This document shows positions 57,301 through 64,000 of a stretch of DNA of 64,000 bases, in pieces. The DNA is from Clarkia xantiana subsp. parviflora. Lineage: Eukaryota; Streptophyta; Magnoliopsida; Myrtales; Onagraceae. The position numbers were made by a program, and so were the translations under genes. The stretch lies in NCBI GenBank assembly GCA_036873135.1, contig JAPTYO010000002.1:3492952-3556951 (forward strand), written 5' to 3'. Position 1 is the first letter of the stretch; each line of letters starts with the position of its first letter. The notes below the pieces were generated by a model that was not told where the DNA came from, did no database searches, and saw only the letters and a list, made by a program, of their open reading frames with translations.

Positions 57301-60300
57301 TCCAGAGGAGTCAAAAGAATGTCAGTAGCTAAAGCTTTTCACCCAACCAGATCTTTAGTTCTTAGCCCTAGAATAGTGGAAGGTACAATAAGAAACATAA
57401 GTTTCATGGGTTTCAACTTGTAGGTCTAAGAACGTACCTTGGGTCTGAAATACAATGGAAGATCCATGAAAATCGCATAATTTTCAGTGATGGCAAAGTC
57501 ATGCATCATAATGGGTTCTGATATTGTAATAGGTACTGGGTCATGCATATAACCATCCTTCGAGATAACTCTATATGTGATATAAGGGGGTGTATGCGCG
57601 TAGCCAAAGGTGAACATTTCTCCTGAGAAACCAATCCAAAAATAAAGTATTTTCGTCCACAAAATTACAAATATGCAGCAAAGCAAGAGCCTTACCGGTG
57701 AGAGGGTCGACCTTAGGATGAGCAGTGAAAGAATGTTGCAGTCTTTTGTCATAATCCAGCAATCCAAGAGTTTGCAGATCCCCATCTTCCAAAACCTTAA
57801 GGACATCTACAGAGGAAAACAAAATAGATAGAAGTTGACTCAATTAGCCAATAGAACAAAAGAAGCATAGAATATCATGGCAAGGTCTCAAATGCATTGG
57901 GAACATTAGGATAAACATCCCAAGAAACGGAGACAGAACTGACTTCTCTGTCCTTAGAAATACTGTCATGTAAGAGAGGGGAAGAGAATAAGAACCCTTA
58001 CAAGGTTTGTCAGCCTCTTGCAGAGCCAATAGTTTTCCATGGTGATAAATAAGAGCAGTATTTCCTGGCAAGTATCAGAGCAGTTAGTTTTAAAGTTTCA
58101 ACAACTAAAATCAAACTACTAAACTAAAAACAATTTCCTTGAGCTGATCAGCAACCAATTTACCAAAACCTGGATGCAGCAAATGATTAAAAAGTGCAAG
58201 AATAGTTCCCACCGGCAGTTAAAACTCAAAAGAAGAAAAAGATCAATAATTCCAAAGCTTTACCAGTTCCAACACCATATGTAGTATCTAGCACTTTAAG
58301 TTTTGCTCTCAGCATTTGCATGTTGACCATGAACAATCCAAAGAACCCCTTGAGGTCCCCAACCTGGGAGCAGAGATAAAAAAAACAGAAATGAACATCA
58401 ACCCATATCTACAAGCACGGCATTTCAGAAAAGTACTCGGAAGCTCTCAACTCCATGCATGCACTATAGCTACACTCTTACCAAACATCATCAAGTGACA
58501 ATTAGTTAATACACTGTTGTAGACTTATGGAGAAAATGCAAGAGTTAGAGCGACACATCATAATTGCAATATATACAACCCCAAAGCGGAGTAACATCTC
58601 TGATCTAAATGTTATTTATAAATTTCTAAATATGATAATCTTTATTTGTAGCCCCACTTCTCCTACACAAGATAGGCTTAACACCAAAAATTCCATGCAT
58701 GTACCCTCAATAGATCAAGACATACCATAAAAAATAATTCTGGACTCGCAAGACTGGAGGTTAGCAGTATTTAAATATGCTCTACGCATATAATCATGTT
58801 ATCTTTAGTACCTCTATAATCTAGTACTTGAACATTCTAAACTGCCGCTTTTAAAGTTTTATCTTCTTTAAAAAAAATTCTTCTGATTTTATGATAGATA
58901 TAAGGTAATCATAGTTTCTAAAACCTGCTGAAATATAGGCTTTAACATCAAAATCTTACATGCCGTTTACAGATCAAGACTTAACATTAGTTGTAAAGTT
59001 ATGGGCTCATGAGACTGGAGCTTACCCCTACATATAAGGTTAAAAGTGATTTCTGGAATCCTAAACTCATGAAAGTGACCGTGGCAAAGTCAAAGGACAT
59101 ATGACCCTGAGACCTGAAACAAAGCTCTAGAGCTACAAAAAAAATATTATCCGATATTTAACCCAAAATCATAATCTAGTCAGTAGAGCAACCTTTCTAG
59201 TTTACTCTTAAGATGTTTTTATTTTATAATGTGGTATGCTATATAGCATCTCTTCTAACATTTATTTAAGAATGATATCTTAGTCTACTTCATCAGTAGC
59301 TTAAAAACAGTAATCGTCTTAAAGCCAAAAGGCAACAAAAACAGCATATTAGGGAAAACTTATTACACACATGGACATGCATTATTATGATAACCTTTAG
59401 GTAGTTAATTGAAATAAGATCTAAAACTTGTTTGAAGAGGAAAAAGAAAGAACAGTACTACGAACTATGAAAGCAGATGGTTCATCAGAGTTAGCACTTA
59501 AGGCTTTTGCACATACATCTTCAGATATAACGAAGTTATGATTTTGTTAATTAATTAGGTCAAACTGAAATTTAAAAGCTGGTGTCGTCAAGATATGACA
59601 GGGTTTTTTGACTAAAAGATATGACCAATGTTAATTAACCCATTTTAATTGCATTTACAGTCATGTCCATAAAAAATCATATAAACACAAATGAGTATCT
59701 AAACATCTAGATTTTTCGAGCATTGAAACTCAAACTCCAATTTATTCTTAATACAACAAAACATTAATGACAGACCAACATTTATACAGTTTTTAGTGCA
59801 TCAGCGTACCTTCATGAATTTAGAACCTCCAAAAAACTCCTCTTGTTTAAGTTTTGACGTTCTCACGAAACGAGAGACATATGTTGCCTTTCCATCCTTG
59901 ATACGCATTCCATGAATCATCCTGCCAAATCACCAAAAAAATATAGGAAACTATGGTCATATCTCTTGTAAGAAAATAAAATACATTTCTTGGTGGAATC
60001 GAACTCTTGGTGCTTACAAACAGTTGAGGATGCAGAGAATTAAGAAAACTGTTACTGCAGATCATTGAAGTTTGCACGGATTCATTAGTTACATGTCTTG
60101 CACAGTTCGTAAGGATAGCGGAAGTAATTTACCAAGTCTTGCAAAGCAATCAGGTCTAAGAATTTTCAGCTTCCAGTCCACAATCAAAGATCCATATACA
60201 TGTGGCACAAATATGATTTTAGGCTCATAGAGTCATAGTCAAACCAATAGAAACGAAGTCATCAGGATCAAGTTCAAAATATGAAACTAGCTTATAAAGC

Positions 60301-61661
60301 TAACCTGAAGAGCTTTATAGGAACATGGAAAATACAAAATAATAGGTCAAGACATAATGTTATATCAGCACAGATGAAATTCGTGTGGTCCTTTTAACTT
60401 CTTCAATAACTATTATATTAATCAACAAATATAACAAAATTGTTTAATCGAGTGGAATTGATCACATAATCTTTTTTTTTTTTTTTTGCCATGGATTTGA
60501 TCACATAATATGTCCTTCAGTTCTGTACAGTTCCCAATCAACTATAAGATTCTTAATAATTACTGGAATGAATTAATGAAAGTTCAATGGTCATCCTACT
60601 TCATATTTCATACCATGCAATGTTGCAAATTCCAACCATTAACTTGGTCTGGAAATTTTCATGAAGTAGTATCTGGTGCAACACCAAGAGACTAAATGAA
60701 TAATTACAGCAAAGATTACTCACCCATCTCCATCAAACCTGCAAGAGAAAACAACAAACAGAATTAGTCCAGGCTAGTCAATTCTTTTAATATCAGTCTT
60801 CGTGAATAACCACATGAAAAGGTGAGACAGCCACAAACTACATGTTACATTCAACAAATCCAAGGTGCTAAAAAATTAATTCCTCTAGATAAAACAACAA
60901 TCCTTGAGCTAACTGTCCATCAAGCAAGGAGTAATATCATACCAATGATATCCAGCCACAGGGGAAAACTTCGGGTTCGGTCCCACCCGAACAAATTCTC
61001 CATTCAAGCAGTCCTGGAAGAGACAAGCATATTAACTTTCAAATTCGCTGACAATAGAATCAGTGTAACAATTAGAAAACCAAGCATTGGTGTATATGTT
61101 TAAACAGCAAACAGGAGCAGTTCCATGTAACTGATCTGTTCTTAAGTAAATTATGAACTAGGCTAATCAACTCAGAGATATCGAAGCATCCTCATAAGAT
61201 TTTATGCATTTCCTCCTCAAAGATCCAACTAATCGCAGTCTCTATAGGCATCAGATTTTCTAAACCGGAAAAAAAATTGATCAATAATCTCATAATCAGA
61301 TTAATTAAGTAGATTGCGGTGCTGACGAAACGGAGCCTCAGAATATCAAAGTCAAACTACACAGAGAGGAAGTCTTATTGACGTTCTGGTATAACTTCCG
61401 TGTGATTATAATACTTACAGGAAGATAGCCTTTAACAGGAAGTTGAGAGACTGGAGGCGACTCGGGAACTGGAGCGAAGTTGCCGACGAGGTAATGATGA
61501 GGCAGCGAAGAGTCGTACATGAACTTGACAACGATCTTCTCAAGGTAGTCGATCAGCTTGGATGTGAGTCCCTTTTGCGGCTTTGGGTCGATCACCACGA
61601 TTCCGGCGCCGGTGCCGACATCGCCTCCTTTGACGTAATCGGACGTCTGCTTCTCCGCCAT
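54302..61661 (-). CDS. CCD1: Carotenoid 9,10(9',10') cleavage dioxygenase 1
   Basis: Non-haem iron(II) dioxygenase that cleaves carotenoids and apocarotenoids to C13 ketones such as beta-ionone; CCD1 is cytosolic. Fourteen exons: 61,661-61,419; 61,013-60,943; 60,738-60,724; 59,921-59,810; 58,363-58,264; 58,064-58,002; 57,806-57,696; 57,622-57,438; 56,734-56,596; 55,778-55,658; 55,568-55,467; 55,079-54,825; 54,721-54,610; 54,331-54,302. All join in frame to 552 residues. No plastid transit peptide: it starts [16 protein letters not shown]. The four iron-binding His are at 231 (FTAHPK), 279 (MMHDFAIT), 345 (FIFHN) and 537 (PYGFHAFF). Other motifs: [35 protein letters not shown]. Exon 3 is only 15 nt. 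Intron 3 holds a micro-insertion and intron 8 an unexplained exon-like frame. Confidence 0.95.
57021..57173 (-). other. Unexplained exon-like open frame in CCD1 intron 8
   Basis: Fifty-one codons without stop, reading [15 protein letters not shown], then [20 protein letters not shown] and [11 protein letters not shown], directly followed by a GT donor (AAG|GTTAAT). The composition looks protein-like, unlike the AT-rich intron around it. It is not part of CCD1 and I recognise no family. It could be a captured exon or decayed insertion. Confidence 0.4.
60458..60509 (-). mobile_element. A-tailed micro-insertion in CCD1 intron 3
   Basis: TTGATCACATAAT at 60,458-60,470 is repeated perfectly at 60,497-60,509. 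On the minus strand the insert reads ATCCATGGC then about 16 A and G. Confidence 0.6.
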
Positions 61662-61799
61662 CTCTCGTCACTGAGTGGGGAAACTGCAGTATTGTATAGC
61701 TTATGGAGTAATGGTTGGAACTTTGAAGTTAGTATGACTGATCTCGTTTGTCAGCTGGCGCGTTTGGTTGTTAGAACTGCCACGTTCCGCTAAAGGTAG

Positions 61800-63440
61800 A
61801 GCAATATCTTTTGTGCTTCAAGAGAATTTAGAAATAGATTTATTTATTTTTTGCCACAATAAACACATTTTGATTTTATATATTCATCATATTAATAAAT
61901 TAAAGATTTTAATGTTTAAATAAAAAGAAACGGATATTATTACTTCGCCCCTAATACTCATTTCATTAGTATATATATCTCCCCCTAGTATTCATTTAAT
62001 CAAGTATTTCCCCTTATGTTTTCCGACCAGTGTAATTTTACTCGGCCACTTTTTTTTTAATATGCAACACGGACAGACGTATGTGTGAGAACGGGACAAT
62101 ATTTGTTATGTGTATGTAACAATTTAAACTATAAAATATAAAGTTTGAATCCTTTTTTTTTCTTCATAAAATTCACTTTTTAATATTACTTTAAATTATA
62201 TTTTATGTATAATTTTTTTAATAGTGGGTCTCATTTATAAAATTCTGCATCCACCGCTAATATACCAGATATGTGATCTAAATTTTGTCAAGATTCAAAG
62301 AGTGCCGCGATATTTTTTAAAGATTAGGTTTTGGTTGGATACATTTTGCTACACTATAGAAGTACGGACCGCAAATTGGAACAGTTCTGAGAACATGGGG
62401 TCCATTTACCTATAAGAATCTTTAGTTTTTTTTTTTTTTTCCAAAAGAATCTTTAATTGCTTATCGGCCTTCTTCATCAATGATCCCCCGTTTGTTTTGT
62501 AGCAATGGCCTAACCTAAAGAATTTTTGCTATTTTTTGTTTTATATAAATATATTTTTAGTGGCCAAAATATTTTTTGTCGTCTTATTATTTTCATATTT
62601 AAACTTTCTAAGATCATATATACTTCTAATTTTGCATAATTATGTAGGTATTTATGTTTTATTTCATATTTTTAAACATTCTAAATTGGCCATTTTTAAT
62701 TAAATCATGGTTTTTAGATTATTTTTTCACATTTATGGTACTTTTACAGTTTTTTTCCGTTTTTTAGATTTATTTATATTTTTAAACATTTTTATTTACC
62801 TCGTCATGTTTTTATCCACTATGTTAGTTTCTCTCTTGGTTACATTTAACGGAAGTATAAAGCACCTTGTATAAACATACTATTACTATATATAACAAAC
62901 TATCATTTTGCAAAACATAATACACATTTTCTATACCTTTTCGTGTATATAAATTATAAAGTGATCAAAGCCTTTGCCACTTGAAATGGAATATATATAT
63001 GTAGCAAATATCCAAATTATAGTTTTTCGGATATATATGAATCTTGACAAAGAATTTCATATCCTCTGCAGTCCGTAGCCTACGCTGAATTTTGAAGTGG
63101 CTAATACTGCCATTATTTGTTTGTGGTAAACTACAATACCGATATATATGAAAAATTATGTTTGTGTATACATACAATACAATAAATACGTGATGACTGG
63201 TAAATATAACGTGATATATTTATTGACATGCATGTTAGTATGAACGTGCATGCACACGATTTGCCAACCTAACTATAGCTAGTCCAGTTGGACAACGTGT
63301 TTTTTAAGCTATACATACATTTAAATTAACGTTTGCTAGCTAAAGCATCATGCTTTTACACAAATATATATAGCGTGGAGTTTCAGCTTTCCAAATACCA
63401 TTATTCATCACCATTTAGCTTTCCACTGCCAAGGTTGTTT
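61800..63440. other. Spacer between CCD1 copies
   Basis: AT-rich, no gene recognised. Includes the CCD1 promoter (not resolved into motifs) and an A-tailed micro-insertion at 62,414-62,455. Confidence 0.5.
62414..62455 (-). mobile_element. A-tailed micro-insertion with target duplication
   Basis: AAGAATCTTTA at 62,414-62,424 is repeated at 62,445-62,455. On the minus strand the insert is TTGG, about 15 A, then C. Confidence 0.55.
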
Positions 63441-63444
63441 CTCT

Positions 63445-63970
63445 TTAAAGTTTTGACTGCTCTTCAAGTTGTTCCTCTTCAAATCAATCATAAGGTAATA
63501 TATATAATGTAAAGGTTACAACTCCAAAGAGGTACTATATTCACGCTTAAACTCGTTTTATGAATGTACATATATAAATTTGGCCAAAAAAAATATACAT
63601 GTATAAATATATTATCTAAAGTTTGAATAAGCTTGCACTCATCTCGAATATGATTTTGACAAAAAAGAAAAGAGCTCGATTAAGTTTGCGGGCTTCTTAA
63701 GTCGAGTATAAATAAACCCATACTCTCGACTCGGTAGTAGAAAAAACTCGACTCCAAATTTAGCGAGTTGAATTCGACTATCGACCGAATCAATCTTAAA
63801 TATCTCACGAGTAGTTTAACTCGCTTATAACAATGCTAATCCCTCCTCGATTGTTTTCAAAGTTCATTTATAGCCCTAAAGTTTAAAGTATTTTTTGATT
63901 TAGTCCTCTATTAAAAAATAAATTAGTCCTTATGTCGAATCACCCACCTCAGTCACAAACAAGGCGTGGA
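63445..63970 (-). pseudogene. CCD1: Second CCD1 copy, 3' end only in window
   Basis: The last exon (63,474-63,445) reads EQLEEQSKL and stop, matching EQLAEQAKL of the complete gene. The end of the preceding exon (63,970-63,948) reads HALFVTE and is followed by a GT donor. Homology stops at about 63,971, and a hAT-like terminus begins at 63,981, so the exon may be interrupted. The body lies right of the window, so whether the gene works cannot be judged. Confidence 0.7.
63567..63608 (+). mobile_element. A-tailed micro-insertion in the second CCD1 last intron
   Basis: TACATATATAAAT at 63,567-63,579 recurs with one mismatch at 63,596-63,608. The insert is TTGGCC, eight A, then TA. Confidence 0.45.
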
Positions 63971-63980
63971 ACTAGGAGTC

Positions 63981-64000
63981 TAGGGGTGGCAACGGGTCAC
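63981..64000 (+). mobile_element. hAT-like terminus at window edge
   Basis: TAGGGGTGGCAACGGGTCAC resembles the hAT ends at 47,704 and 53,239 (TAGGGNTGGCAA). It lies at the point where similarity to CCD1 exon 13 has ended. Confidence 0.5.

Overview
This is nuclear DNA of a flowering plant, probably a eudicot; I would not name a genus. The evidence is AT-rich intergenic DNA, many GT-AG introns, plant gene families (A20/AN1 stress-associated protein, UGT85-type glucosyltransferase, CCD1, VQ protein), an intron-bearing tRNA-Tyr, and dense plant transposons (MULE, hAT, Helitron, LINE, Copia).

Left part (0-26 kb). RPL31 (-) and LSM7 (+) lie head to head near 5-8 kb. An intronless A20/AN1 zinc-finger gene (-) is at 12.3-12.8 kb. 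A six-coding-exon makorin E3 ligase gene (-) is at 15.1-17.8 kb. A truncated LINE (-) is at 19.7-21.2 kb. Mitochondrial ADP/ATP carrier copy A (+) is at 22.5-25.2 kb, followed by a decayed Copia integrase fragment.

Middle (26.8-50 kb). A block of ADP/ATP carrier (+), tRNA-Tyr (-) and UGT 3' exon (-) is present twice: block B (26,864-31,182) and block C (40,411-47,390). Only block C runs into a complete UGT gene (46,861-50,131). Block C is about 2.66 kb longer than B, and three transposon insertions explain almost all of this. The three carrier genes encode 387-residue proteins that differ only at residue 38. Copy C carries a stretch copied from copy A inside a gene that is otherwise like B, which is the pattern of gene conversion. 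Between the blocks lie a 2.68-kb Helitron with a MULE inside it, a frameshifted VQ gene, a MULE with a perfect 9-bp target duplication, and a second Helitron 3' end.

Right part (50-64 kb). Degenerate MULE and hAT elements fill 50.3-54 kb, including a hAT inside a palindromic MULE. A complete 14-exon CCD1 carotenoid cleavage dioxygenase gene (-) spans 54.3-61.7 kb and includes a 15-nt microexon. The 3' end of a second, tandem CCD1 copy enters at 63.4 kb and runs off the window.

Scattered over the whole window is a set of very short insertions: a few bases, most often TTGGC-like, then an A-run, flanked by 9-17 bp target duplications. They look like retroinsertions that are almost all tail. They are the most unexpected structure I found. 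Exon coordinates below were derived by hand from splice sites, reading frame and family similarity, and have not been checked against transcripts.
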